NCBI RefSeq assembly: GCF_002261215.1
Contig: NZ_NEVS01000004.1
Location: 1,860,001 to 1,924,000, forward strand
DNA: 64,000 bases
Direction: 5' to 3'
Origin: Bordetella genomosp. 11
GTDB taxonomy: Bacteria; Pseudomonadota; Gammaproteobacteria; Burkholderiales; Burkholderiaceae_B
A program made the position numbers and the translations under genes. The first letter of the stretch is position 1. The number at the start of each line of letters is the position of its first letter. Below the pieces are notes generated by a model. The model was not told the origin of the DNA and searched no databases. It saw only the letters and a list, made by a program, of their open reading frames with translations. Shown here piece after piece: positions 18,951-27,514 of the stretch.

Positions 18951-18962
18951 TGGACCTAGAGT
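18951..18962 (+). promoter_or_regulatory. TGGACCTAG element before sauS, shared with tauA
   Basis: TGGACCTAG (18951-18959) is identical to 725-733 in the TauR-box-like repeat of tauA, and GGGACTTTG about 21 bp upstream resembles a second half-site. It overlaps TAGAGT (18957-18962), the same -10-like hexamer seen at xsc. It may be a TauR half-site, a -10 region, or both. Confidence 0.3.
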
Positions 18963-18994
18963 GAGGGCCGGTTCTCTTGCAAGGAAGCAAACGC

Positions 18995-20443
18995 ATGAAC
19001 GCCTCCGCAACGCTGGCGGTTGCCGCCCCGGTTCCGGCGAAGACCGGCGCCAGTTCCGCCCAGATCGCCACCATGATCGAACAGGCCCGCGCGGCGCAGC
19101 GAACGCTGCTGGCCGGGGGCCAGCAAAGCCTGGACACCGCGGCCCAGGCAGTCGCCTGGGCCATCATGGAGCCAAACCGCAACCGCGCGCTGGCCGAGCT
19201 CGCGGTCGCCGACACGGGACTGGGCAATGTCCCGGACAAGATACGCAAGAACCATCGCAAAACGCTGGGCCTGATGCGCGACCTGCACGGCGTGCCGACG
19301 ACGGGCGTCATCTCGCGCGACCCGGCGCGCGGCCTGGTGGAAATCGCCAGGCCGGTGGGCGTGGTGGCGGCCATCACGCCGTCGACGAATCCGGCCGCGA
19401 CGCCCGCCAACAAGATCATCAACGCGCTGAAGTGCGGCAATGCCGTGATCGTCGCGCCTTCGCCCAAGGGCCATTCGACCTGCGCCCGGCTGCTGGAATA
19501 CGCGCACGCCCAACTGGATCGCTGCGGACTGCCCGCCGCGCTCGTCCAGATGCTGCCCGCGCCGGTCGATAAACAGGCCACCGCCGAACTGATGCGGCAA
19601 GCGGACCTGGTGGTCGCCACCGGATCGCAGTCGAACGTCCGCATGGCTTACCAGAGCGGCACACCGGCCTTCGGCGTGGGTGCCGGCAACGTCGCCGCCA
19701 TCGTCGACGCCAGCGCGGACCTGCGGCTCGCGGCGCAACGCATCGCCCGCTCCAAGATGTTCGATAACGCGACCAGTTGCTCGTCCGAGAACAGCGTGGT
19801 GATCGAGGATGCCGTTTACGCGCGCATGCTGGACGAGCTTGCCGCGGCCGGCGGCGCCCTGCTGGATGCCGCCGGCAAGGCGGCGCTGCAACGCGCGATG
19901 TGGCAGGAAGGCAAGTTGTCGCACGCCATGACGGCGCGGGACGCCGCCACGCTGGCCACCCGCGCCGGCTTGCATGCCATTGCCGCGCGGCAGCCCGGCT
20001 TTCTGATGGCCGAGGAAGACGGCTATGGCCCGGATCATCCATTTTCCGGAGAGAAGCTGTCGCCCGTGCTGGCCGTCTACCGTGCGCGCGATTTCGCGCA
20101 TGCCGCGGACATCGTCGACCGCATCTACGCCTATATGGGCGCGGGACATTCGGTCGGCCTGCATACCGCGACGCCGGAGCGCGCCGAATCCCTGGCGCGC
20201 GATCTTCCGGTAGCCCGCGTCATCGTCAATCAATCGCACTGCTTCGCCACCGGCGGCAACTTCGACAACGGCCTGCCGTTCTCGCTGTCCATGGGCTGCG
20301 GTACGTGGGGGCGCAACAACTTTTCCGACAACCTGAACTACCGGCACTACCTGAACATCACACGCGTCGCCCATCCCATCGAGGAACGGGTCCCGGAGCT
20401 GGACGATGTATTGGGCGACTTTTTCGAGAGGTACGGACAATGA
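18995..20443 (+). CDS. sauS: Sulfoacetaldehyde dehydrogenase (acylating)
   Basis: This 482-residue aldehyde dehydrogenase-fold enzyme has the catalytic cysteine C262 in NATSCSSEN and lacks the Glu of non-acylating ALDHs, as in the EutE/acylating group. SauS reduces sulfoacetyl-CoA to sulfoacetaldehyde with NADPH (EC 1.2.1.81). The nucleotide-binding region reads NPAATPANKIINALKCGNAVIVAPSPKG. ATG 18995 follows AAGGAAG; a TTG at 18977 is in frame but has no SD. The stop overlaps the sauT start (ATGA). Order sauR-sauSTU matches the Cupriavidus cluster. Confidence 0.85.
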   Translation: MNASATLAVAAPVPAKTGASSAQIATMIEQARAAQRTLLAGGQQSLDTAAQAVAWAIMEPNRNRALAELAVADTGLGNVPDKIRKNHRKTLGLMRDLHGVPTTGVISRDPARGLVEIARPVGVVAAITPSTNPAATPANKIINALKCGNAVIVAPSPKGHSTCARLLEYAHAQLDRCGLPAALVQMLPAPVDKQATAELMRQADLVVATGSQSNVRMAYQSGTPAFGVGAGNVAAIVDASADLRLAAQRIARSKMFDNATSCSSENSVVIEDAVYARMLDELAAAGGALLDAAGKAALQRAMWQEGKLSHAMTARDAATLATRAGLHAIAARQPGFLMAEEDGYGPDHPFSGEKLSPVLAVYRARDFAHAADIVDRIYAYMGAGHSVGLHTATPERAESLARDLPVARVIVNQSHCFATGGNFDNGLPFSLSMGCGTWGRNNFSDNLNYRHYLNITRVAHPIEERVPELDDVLGDFFERYGQ

Positions 20444-22164
20444 GCGGCGCCAGCACCATCCGCGACCTGATCGACGCCCGCGCGGCGACGCATCCGGACA
20501 CGCCTTTCCTGATCGCCCTGGACGACGACAACGCGCCGGGCCGGCCGGCGACGATCCTGACCTACGGCCAGCTGCAGGCCGATTGCCGCGCGCTGCGGGC
20601 CCGCCTGCGCCAGCAGGGCTTGCGGCGTGGCGATGTGGTGTCCGTCTATATGGGCAATTGCATCCACGCCGCGCGCCTGCTGCTGGGCGCCATGTACAGC
20701 GGCCTGGTCGCCAATCCCATCAACCTGCTGTGCCAGCCGGTCCAGACCCGCCACATACTGTGCCATTCGGACTCCCGGCTGGTCTTCACGACCGCCGCGA
20801 CGCAAGGTCCCATCGACGCGGCGCTGGCCGAACTGCGCGCGGACGGGCACGCGGGGTTGCCGCACCCGGTATGCATCGACGGCGCGATGGCATGGCGGCC
20901 GTCTCCGGCAGGCCATGCCGTGCTCGCCGATGGCGAGGCCGCGCCCCCCGGGCAGCGATGCCGTGATGCCGGCGCGCACCCGGGCCTGGGTGCAGCCGCG
21001 GAGGTGGGCGTGGATGTGGACCTGGGTATGGACCTGGGTCTGGACCTGGATGTGGCCCTGGATGGCGCCGCCATCGCGGCACGCTCCGATGATGCCGGCG
21101 CATCCGCCCGGTCCGAGGCGCCGGCGCCCGGCCACGATGCGCTGCTGATGTATACCTCCGGCACCACGGGCACGCCCAAGGGCGTGCTGCTCACGCACGC
21201 CAACCTGGTCGCCAACGCGCAAATCATCAGCGCGGAGCATCGCCTGGGCCCGGAAGACCGGGTGATGGCGTCGCTGCCGCTGTACCACATCAACGGCCTG
21301 GTGGTGACGCTGCTGGCGCCGCTGGCGCATGGCGGGTCGGTCGTCATGCCGCCGCGCTTTTCCGCGCGCACTTTCTGGCGCGATGTCATCGACCATCGCT
21401 GCACCTGGATCAATGTGGTGCCCACCATCGTCGCCTATCTGCTGAATGGGGAAGAGGCCGTCGATGCCGAAGGCCTGCGCCGCATCCGCTTTTGCCGCTC
21501 GGCGTCCGCCGCCCTGCCGCCGGAACATCATCGCGCTTTCGAAAAACGCTTCGGTATCGGCGTCATCGAAACCATGGGCATGACGGAAACGGCCGCGCCC
21601 TTGTTCAGCAACCCGCTTGCCGCGGACCGGCGGCGCGTGGGCAGCATCGGCCTGCCCTGCGGCGCGCAGGCCAAGGTGCTGTTGCCCGACGGCCGCACGG
21701 CCGCGCCGGGCGAATGCGGCGAGATCGTGGTGCGCGGCCCGCAGGTCATGCGTGGCTACTACAAGCAGCCCGAAGAAACGCGCAAGGCCTACACCGACGA
21801 TGGCTGGCTGCGGACCGGCGACCTGGGCTACCGCGATGCCGAAGGCTACTTCTATATCAACGGCCGCGCCAAGGAACTGATCATCAAGGGCGGGGAAAAC
21901 ATCGCGCCGCGCGAGATCGACGAAGCCTTGCTCAAGCACCCCGGCGTGCTGGAGGCGGCCAGCGTCGGTATGCCGGATCCCGCCTACGGCCAGGAAATCA
22001 TCGCCTTCGTCGTACCCCGCGGCGACCGCATCGACTTCGACGATCTGCGCGCGCATTGCCTGCGCGAGCTGGGCCGATACAAAACACCCAAGGAATTCCG
22101 CACCGTGGCCGAGCTGCCGCGCGGCCCCTCGGGCAAGGTGCAGCGCCTGAAGCTATTGCCCTAG
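20440..22164 (+). CDS. sauT: Sulfoacetate-CoA ligase (AMP-forming)
   Basis: This 574-residue acyl-adenylate-forming enzyme activates sulfoacetate to sulfoacetyl-CoA. Motifs are the P-loop MYTSGTTGTPKGV, the A5 stretch ETMGMTETAAPL, TGDLGYRD and the C-terminal catalytic lysine region PSGKVQR. Between the N-terminal domain and the P-loop lies a non-conserved insert at about residues 165-235 that includes an acidic repeat of VDVDLGMDLGLDLD type, encoded by 12-bp tandem repeats at 21005-21064. Other ligases go from about residue 165 straight to the P-loop, so the insert is unusual. It is coupled to sauS and lies 64 bp before sauU. Confidence 0.85.
   Translation: MSGASTIRDLIDARAATHPDTPFLIALDDDNAPGRPATILTYGQLQADCRALRARLRQQGLRRGDVVSVYMGNCIHAARLLLGAMYSGLVANPINLLCQPVQTRHILCHSDSRLVFTTAATQGPIDAALAELRADGHAGLPHPVCIDGAMAWRPSPAGHAVLADGEAAPPGQRCRDAGAHPGLGAAAEVGVDVDLGMDLGLDLDVALDGAAIAARSDDAGASARSEAPAPGHDALLMYTSGTTGTPKGVLLTHANLVANAQIISAEHRLGPEDRVMASLPLYHINGLVVTLLAPLAHGGSVVMPPRFSARTFWRDVIDHRCTWINVVPTIVAYLLNGEEAVDAEGLRRIRFCRSASAALPPEHHRAFEKRFGIGVIETMGMTETAAPLFSNPLAADRRRVGSIGLPCGAQAKVLLPDGRTAAPGECGEIVVRGPQVMRGYYKQPEETRKAYTDDGWLRTGDLGYRDAEGYFYINGRAKELIIKGGENIAPREIDEALLKHPGVLEAASVGMPDPAYGQEIIAFVVPRGDRIDFDDLRAHCLRELGRYKTPKEFRTVAELPRGPSGKVQRLKLLP
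21005..21064 (+). repeat. 12-bp tandem repeat inside sauT
   Basis: Units TGGACCTGGGTA (21017), TGGACCTGGGTC (21029), TGGACCTGGATG (21041) and TGGCCCTGGATG (21053) follow a diverged unit, TGGGCGTGGATG (21005). The period is in frame and encodes an alternating acidic/hydrophobic DLGL-type stretch. It is a replication-slippage target in an enzyme linker. Confidence 0.85.
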
Positions 22165-22228
22165 GGCCTGTTAAGAAGGCGAACGGCACGAATCGACCGG
22201 ATAACCGGCGCAGACAGGAGGAGACGAC

Positions 22229-23584
22229 ATGGGAAAGCGACTACCGCACGTGAAGACCCGCCACATCATCCTGGGGGTCATGTGCCTGATGTACTTCATT
22301 TCATATATCGACCGGGTGAACATTTCGGTGGCTGCCCCCATGATCCGCCAGGAGATGGGGCTGACCAGCACCGAGCTGGGCCTGGTGTTCTCGGCTTTCG
22401 CCTATCCCTACGCCGCCATGCAGATCATCGGCGGCTGGCTGGCCGACAAGTACGGACCGAAGCGGGTACTGATCGTGCTGTCCCTGATCTGGGGAGTCGC
22501 GACGCTGGCCACGGGCTTTGCCGGCAGCGTCGGCATGCTGGTGATGCTGCGCTTCCTGCTGGGCGTGGGTGAAGGCGGCGCGTTCCCCACCGCCACGCGT
22601 GCCTTCACCTATTGGATGCCGGCCACGGAACGCGGCTTCGCCCAGGGCATTACCCACAGCTTCGCGCGCCTGGGCGGCGCCGTTACCCCGCCACTGGTCC
22701 TGGTGGTCATCGCCTTCGGCGGATGGCGCGATGCCTTCCTGCTGCTGGGCGTGCTCAGCCTGGTCTGGACCGCGCTGTATGCCTTCGTGTTCACCAATTC
22801 GCCGGAACAGCATCGACGGGTCGACGCGAGCGAGATGGCCGAGATCGGCTACCGCAAGGGCGATTGCGAACGCGCCCGCGACGCCAGGACGCCATGGCGC
22901 ATCCTGGTGCGCCGCATGTGGCTCGTGACCTTCGTGGACTTCTGCTACGGCTGGCTGCTGTGGGTCTACCTGACCTGGCTGCCGTCCTATCTGAAGGAAG
23001 CGCGCGGCTTCGACCTGAAGCAACTCGCGCTGTTCACGGCCCTGCCGCTATTGGCCGGCGTGATCGGCGACACATTGGGCGGCGTCGTCTCGGATCACCT
23101 GTACAAGAAAACCGGGCGCTTGCGCATGGCGCGCTGCACCGTGCTCGTCACGGGAATGCTGGGCTCCCTGGTTTTCCTGGGACCGGTGGTTTTCGTGCGC
23201 GATCCGGTCGTCGCGGTCCTGCTGCTGAGCGCGTCGTTCTTCTTCCTGGAGATCACCAATCCCGTGCTGTGGACCCTGCCGCTGGACATCGCGGGCAAGT
23301 ACGCGGGCACCGCCGGCGGCATGATGAACACCGGCTTCGGCATCGCCGGCATGATCTCGCCCGTGGTGTTTGGCGTGCTGATCCAGGCAACGGGAAGCTA
23401 CACCGTGCCCTTCGTGATTTCCGCCTGCCTGCTGGCCGTCGGCACCATCGCCGCGCTGTTCATCGATACCGGCAAGACGGTAGAGGCCGAAGAGGCGCGG
23501 CTGGCCGCCGCGGCGGCCAGCGCGGCCTCCCACCGCGCCGCCGGCGATTTTGCCGGCGTGGCGGTGTGGCGCGCCGGCAAATAG
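22229..23584 (+). CDS. sauU: MFS sulfoacetate transporter
   Basis: This is a 451-residue inner-membrane protein of the anion:cation symporter branch of the MFS. It has about 12 helices, the early motif YFISYIDRVNISVAAPMIRQE typical of ExuT/GudP-like carriers, and WLADKYGPKRV between helices 2 and 3. AGGAGG lies before the ATG. It is the third gene after sauST, as in the Cupriavidus sauRSTU cluster, where SauU imports sulfoacetate. The family also carries hexuronates and tartrate, so the substrate is inferred from position. Confidence 0.82.
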   Translation: MGKRLPHVKTRHIILGVMCLMYFISYIDRVNISVAAPMIRQEMGLTSTELGLVFSAFAYPYAAMQIIGGWLADKYGPKRVLIVLSLIWGVATLATGFAGSVGMLVMLRFLLGVGEGGAFPTATRAFTYWMPATERGFAQGITHSFARLGGAVTPPLVLVVIAFGGWRDAFLLLGVLSLVWTALYAFVFTNSPEQHRRVDASEMAEIGYRKGDCERARDARTPWRILVRRMWLVTFVDFCYGWLLWVYLTWLPSYLKEARGFDLKQLALFTALPLLAGVIGDTLGGVVSDHLYKKTGRLRMARCTVLVTGMLGSLVFLGPVVFVRDPVVAVLLLSASFFFLEITNPVLWTLPLDIAGKYAGTAGGMMNTGFGIAGMISPVVFGVLIQATGSYTVPFVISACLLAVGTIAALFIDTGKTVEAEEARLAAAAASAASHRAAGDFAGVAVWRAGK

Positions 23585-23668
23585 CGGCCGCCCCGCTGGT
23601 GCCGGGGCGCCGGGCCGCGCCCCGGCATACCCGGCGACGCGTGGCCGCCGGCGCGCGAAGCGCCCGCC

Positions 23669-24658
23669 TTACTCGGCCTTCGCGCCCGACTTTTTCACCA
23701 CCTCGGCCCAGCGCGGGATCTCCCGGGCCATCAGGTCGCGCAACTGTTCGGGCGAGCCGCCCACCAGTTCCATTCCCATGGTCTTGCCCAGTTTTTCCTG
23801 GACGTCGGGTTCCTTGAGGATTTCGGAGATTTCCTTGGACAGGCGGTCGACGATGGCCTTGGGCGTGCCCTTGGGGGCATACACGGCCTGCCATGACGAC
23901 ACGTCGAAGCCCGGCACGCCCGCTTCCTGCAGCGTCGGGACATCCGGCGCCAGCGCGATCCGCTTGGCCGTCGTCACCGCCAGCAGCTGCAGCTTGCCTT
24001 GCTGCAGCAACGGCAAGGCGGCGGTCATCTGGTCGAACATGAAGGTCACATTGCCGGACGAGACGTCGACCATCGCGGGCGGCGTGCCCTTGTAGGGGAT
24101 GTGGGTCAGCGGCACACCGATGGTCTGGGCGAACAGCTCGCCCGTCAGATGGGTGGACGTGCCCGCGCCGGACGAGGCGAACGTGCGCTTGGAGGGATCC
24201 TTCTTCAGCAAGGCGATCAGATCGGCCACCGACTTCAGCTTCAGGTGCGGATCGACCAGCAGCACGTTGGGCAGGGTCGCCACCAGCGACACCGGTTCGA
24301 AGTCCTTGACCGGGTCGTAGCTGAGGTTCTTGTACAGGCTGGGATTGATGGCGTGGGTGCTGATGGTGCCGCCGAACAGCGTATAGCCGTCCGGGGTCGC
24401 CTTCGCCACATAGGCGGCGCCGATGGCACCGGCCGCGCCCGGCTTGTTTTCCACCACGACCGACTGGTGCAGGCGCTCCGACAGCTTCTGCGCGATGACG
24501 CGGCCCACCACGTCGGTGGATCCGCCGGGCGTGAACGGCACGACATAGGAAATCGGTTTCTGCTGCGGCCAGTCGGCGGCGTGCGCCGGGATGCCCACGG
24601 TCGCCAGCAAGCCGGCGCCGGCCAGGGCGGCAAGCGTCCTGCGTCGTTGCGATGTCAT
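23669..24658 (-). CDS. Bug/TctC-family periplasmic receptor in the dehydratase operon
   Basis: This 329-residue tripartite tricarboxylate transporter receptor (Bug family) has a signal peptide (TSQRRRTLAALAGAGLLATVGIPAHA) and the fold signature VVPFTPGGSTDVVGRVIAQKLSERL. These proteins bind carboxylates in the periplasm. ATG 24658 follows AGGAG. It is the last gene of ilvD/edd-rraA-bug and would bind the sugar acid or hydroxy acid that the operon degrades. No TctAB membrane partner is nearby, which is usual for orphan Bug proteins in Bordetella-like genomes. Confidence 0.88.
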   Translation of the reverse strand: MTSQRRRTLAALAGAGLLATVGIPAHAADWPQQKPISYVVPFTPGGSTDVVGRVIAQKLSERLHQSVVVENKPGAAGAIGAAYVAKATPDGYTLFGGTISTHAINPSLYKNLSYDPVKDFEPVSLVATLPNVLLVDPHLKLKSVADLIALLKKDPSKRTFASSGAGTSTHLTGELFAQTIGVPLTHIPYKGTPPAMVDVSSGNVTFMFDQMTAALPLLQQGKLQLLAVTTAKRIALAPDVPTLQEAGVPGFDVSSWQAVYAPKGTPKAIVDRLSKEISEILKEPDVQEKLGKTMGMELVGGSPEQLRDLMAREIPRWAEVVKKSGAKAE

Positions 24659-24816
24659 GGTTGTCTCCTGTCTATCGCTATTTGCTATGGACATGCGCGG
24701 CCCCGTGCCGGCATGCGGGATATGGCTTCCGCGGGACGAACGCCCCCCGGCGCCGCCCGGGCAGGCGCGGCACCGAAGGCCCGGCAAAGATGTCCCGCGC
24801 GGGTTTCCGGGTGGTT

Positions 24817-25536
24817 CTAGCGGCCGCGCGCCTTGCGCCATTCGGCGAAGGCATCGCGCGAGGCCGGGTCGGTCGGCGGATACAGCCCCAGCGTCGATGC
24901 GCCTTCGCGCACGCGCTCGGTGACGAAATCCTCGAATGCGGTCATCTCGGTGGCCTCGGCGGCGATCTCGTCGGCCATATGGGCGGGAATCACGACCACG
25001 CCTTCCCCATCGCCGACGACCACATCGCCCGGGAACACGGCGACATCGCCGCAGCCGATGGGCACATTGATGTCCAGCGCCTGATGCAGGGTCAGGTTGG
25101 TGGGCGCCGAGGGGCGCTGGTGATAGGCGGGAAAGCCCATTTTGGCGATCTCCGGCGAGTCGCGGAAACCGCCGTCGGTGACGACGCCGGCCGCGCCGCG
25201 CTTCATCAACCGCGTCACCAGGATGGAACCCGCGGACGCCGCGCGCGCGTCATTGCGGCTGTCGATGACCATGACCGCCCCTTCGGGGCAGGTCTCGATC
25301 GCCACGCGCTGCGGATGGGTGCGGTCCTCGAATACCTTGATGTGATTCAGGTCCTCGCGCGCCGGGATGTACCGCAACGTGAAGGCCTCGCCCACCATAT
25401 TGGGCAGGTCGCCGTTCAGCGGATGCACGTTCTGGATGAACTGGTTGCGCAGGCCGCGCTTGAACAGGGCCGTGCAGAGCGTGGCCGTGCTGACCTGCGC
25501 CAGCCGGGCCTTGGTTTCGGGTTTGAGTTGCGACAC
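24817..25536 (-). CDS. RraA-family protein, possible pyruvate aldolase
   Basis: This 239-residue protein belongs to the RraA/HMG-CHA aldolase family. GTDGG-type loop VVTDGGFRDSPEI contains the Arg-Asp pair that binds substrate and metal in class II pyruvate aldolases, with CGDVAVFPGDVVVGDGEGVVVIP downstream. The start is GTG 25536 with GGAG upstream; an extension to 25635 would overlap the dehydratase gene. It lies 64 bp after an IlvD/Edd dehydratase. In that setting a role in cleaving a 2-keto-3-deoxy acid is plausible, while RNase E regulation is a name inherited from E. coli RraA. Confidence 0.8.
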   Translation of the reverse strand: MSQLKPETKARLAQVSTATLCTALFKRGLRNQFIQNVHPLNGDLPNMVGEAFTLRYIPAREDLNHIKVFEDRTHPQRVAIETCPEGAVMVIDSRNDARAASAGSILVTRLMKRGAAGVVTDGGFRDSPEIAKMGFPAYHQRPSAPTNLTLHQALDINVPIGCGDVAVFPGDVVVGDGEGVVVIPAHMADEIAAEATEMTAFEDFVTERVREGASTLGLYPPTDPASRDAFAEWRKARGR

Positions 25537-25600
25537 GGGGAACTCCGGGATATCGGTGGAAGGCGCGCGGACTCGCGCGCCCAATACGGACGGACGCGGA

Positions 25601-27331
25601 TCAGAAAATCTCGGGTTCGGAGACCGGCGCGCCAAACCCGGTTTCCAGGAAATCGAAATCGCAGCCTTCGTTGGCCTGCAGGATGTGCTTGGAATACATC
25701 CAGCCGTAGCCGCGCTCGTAGCGGCGCGGCGGCGGCTGCCACGCGGCCCGGCGCGCGGCCATTTCCTCGTCGCTGATATTCAGGTGGATGCGGCGCGCGG
25801 GCACGTCCACGGTGATCAGGTCGCCCGTGCGCACCAGCGCCAGGGGGCCGCCGATATAGGCTTCCGGCGCCGCGTGCAGGATGCAGGCGCCGTAGCTGGT
25901 GCCGCTCATGCGCGCATCCGACAGCCGCAGCATGTCGCGCACGCCCTGCTTGACCAGCTTGGTGGGGATGGGCAGCATGCCCCATTCGGGCATGCCGGGG
26001 CCGCCTTGCGGGCCGGCGTTGCGCAGGATCAGGATGTGGTCGGCGGTGACATCCAGGTTCTCGTCCTCCACCGCGGCCTTCATGCTGGGATAGTCGTCGA
26101 ACACCAGCGCCGGGCCGGTGTGCTGCAGGTATTGCGGCGCGCAGGCGCTGGGCTTGATGACGCAGCCGTCCGGCGCGATGTTCCCGCGCAGCACGGCCAG
26201 CGCGCCTTCGTCGTAGATGGCATTGTCCAGCGGACGGATAACGTCGTCGTTGTAGACCTCCGCCCCATGGATGTTGTCGCCCAGCGTCTTGCCGTTCACC
26301 GTCAAGGCCGACAGGTCCAGATGCGCCGCCAGGCGGTTCATCAGCGCGGGCAGGCCGCCGGCGTAATAGAAGTCTTCCATCAGGTAGGTATCGCCGCTGG
26401 GCCGGATGTTGGCGATGACCGGCACCTTGCGGCTGGCCGCATCGAAATCTTCCAGCCCGACCGCGCAGCCGGCGCGCCGCGACATGGCGACCAGGTGCAC
26501 GATGGCATTGGTCGAACAGCCCATGGCCATGGCCACGTTGATGGCGTTCTTGAACGACGCCACCGTCAGGATCTTCTGCGGGGTCAGGTCGTCCCACACC
26601 ATCTCGACGGCGCGGCGGCCGCACTCGGCGGCCATGCGCATGTGCCCCACATCGGCGGCCGGAATGGAGGACGCACCGGGCAGCGTCATGCCGATGGCCT
26701 CGGCGATGGCGGTCATGGTGCTGGCCGTGCCCATGGTCATGCAGGTGCCGTAGCTGCGCGCGATGCCGCCCTCGACTTCCGTCCATTCCGCTTTGCTGAT
26801 ATTGCCGGCGCGCCGTTCGTCCCACAGCTTCCATGCGTCGGAGCCCGAACCCAGCACCTTGCCTTTCCAGTTGCCGCGCAGCATCGGGCCCGCCGGCAAG
26901 TAGACGCAAGGCAGGCCGGCGCTGATGGCGCCCATGATGAGGCCCGGGGTGGTCTTGTCGCAGCCGCCCATCAGCACCGCGCCATCCACCGGATGGCTGC
27001 GCAGCAGCTCTTCCGTCTCCATCGCCAGCATGTTGCGATAGAGCATGGTGGTCGGCTTGACGAAGGACTCCGATACCGACAGCGCCGGCAACTCCACGGG
27101 AAAGCCGCCCGCCTGCAGCACGCCGCGCTTGACGTCCGCCACGCGCTCCTTGAAGTGCATGTGGCAGGGCTGCAGATCCGACCAGGTGTTGAGGATGGCG
27201 ATGATGGGCCGGCCTTCCCAGTCTTCGGGCGCATACCCCATCTGCATCATGCGGGAACGGTGGCCGAAGGAGCGCAGGTCGTCCTTGGCCATCCAGCGCG
27301 CGCTGCGCAGGCTTTCGTAGGTGCGTGTCAT
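25601..27331 (-). CDS. IlvD/Edd-family [2Fe-2S] sugar acid dehydratase, L-arabinonate dehydratase-like
   Basis: This 576-residue dehydratase carries cysteines C56 (LQPCHMHF), C124 (GGCDKTTPG) and C197 (YGTCMTMGTAST). Their spacing (68 and 73) equals that of the 2Fe-2S L-arabinonate dehydratase group (C59, C127, C200 from memory). Such enzymes turn pentonates or related hydroxy acids into 2-keto-3-deoxy acids. ATG 27331 is used; a GTG at 27340 is in frame. It heads a dehydratase-rraA-bug operon with a consensus-like promoter and is divergent from a GntR regulator. Dihydroxyacid dehydratase (ilvD) itself is less likely because of the operon content. Confidence 0.82.
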   Translation of the reverse strand: MTRTYESLRSARWMAKDDLRSFGHRSRMMQMGYAPEDWEGRPIIAILNTWSDLQPCHMHFKERVADVKRGVLQAGGFPVELPALSVSESFVKPTTMLYRNMLAMETEELLRSHPVDGAVLMGGCDKTTPGLIMGAISAGLPCVYLPAGPMLRGNWKGKVLGSGSDAWKLWDERRAGNISKAEWTEVEGGIARSYGTCMTMGTASTMTAIAEAIGMTLPGASSIPAADVGHMRMAAECGRRAVEMVWDDLTPQKILTVASFKNAINVAMAMGCSTNAIVHLVAMSRRAGCAVGLEDFDAASRKVPVIANIRPSGDTYLMEDFYYAGGLPALMNRLAAHLDLSALTVNGKTLGDNIHGAEVYNDDVIRPLDNAIYDEGALAVLRGNIAPDGCVIKPSACAPQYLQHTGPALVFDDYPSMKAAVEDENLDVTADHILILRNAGPQGGPGMPEWGMLPIPTKLVKQGVRDMLRLSDARMSGTSYGACILHAAPEAYIGGPLALVRTGDLITVDVPARRIHLNISDEEMAARRAAWQPPPRRYERGYGWMYSKHILQANEGCDFDFLETGFGAPVSEPEIF

Positions 27332-27391
27332 GGATTCCACTCGTATCGGATTTATAGGCGCCGGACGCGGCCGCGGCGTGTCTCGGGTCGC

Positions 27392-27420
27392 ATTGAAACA
27401 CTAATGTATTAGTATGTCAA
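27392..27420 (-). promoter_or_regulatory. Promoter of the dehydratase-rraA-bug operon with embedded operator
   Basis: On the minus strand a perfect -35 TTGACA (27420-27415) is followed after 17 bp by TTCAAT (27397-27392). The spacer contains the palindrome ACTAAT-GT-ATTAGT (27400-27413), well placed for repression by the divergent GntR/FadR-type regulator at 27515. Confidence 0.7.
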
Positions 27421-27514
27421 CGCGGTCCAGCCGCTACAATTCCGGTCCGCTTCCTATCCTAACTCCGGCGGCGCGGCCGGCCAGGCAAGCCGCGCCGCGC
27501 CTTCGCGCAGATCC

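Noticed and set aside
19777..22164. 795-residue extension of SauT overlapping sauS
   Set aside because: The upstream part is a frame-shifted shadow of sauS; ATG 20440 with ATGA coupling gives the normal ligase N-terminus.
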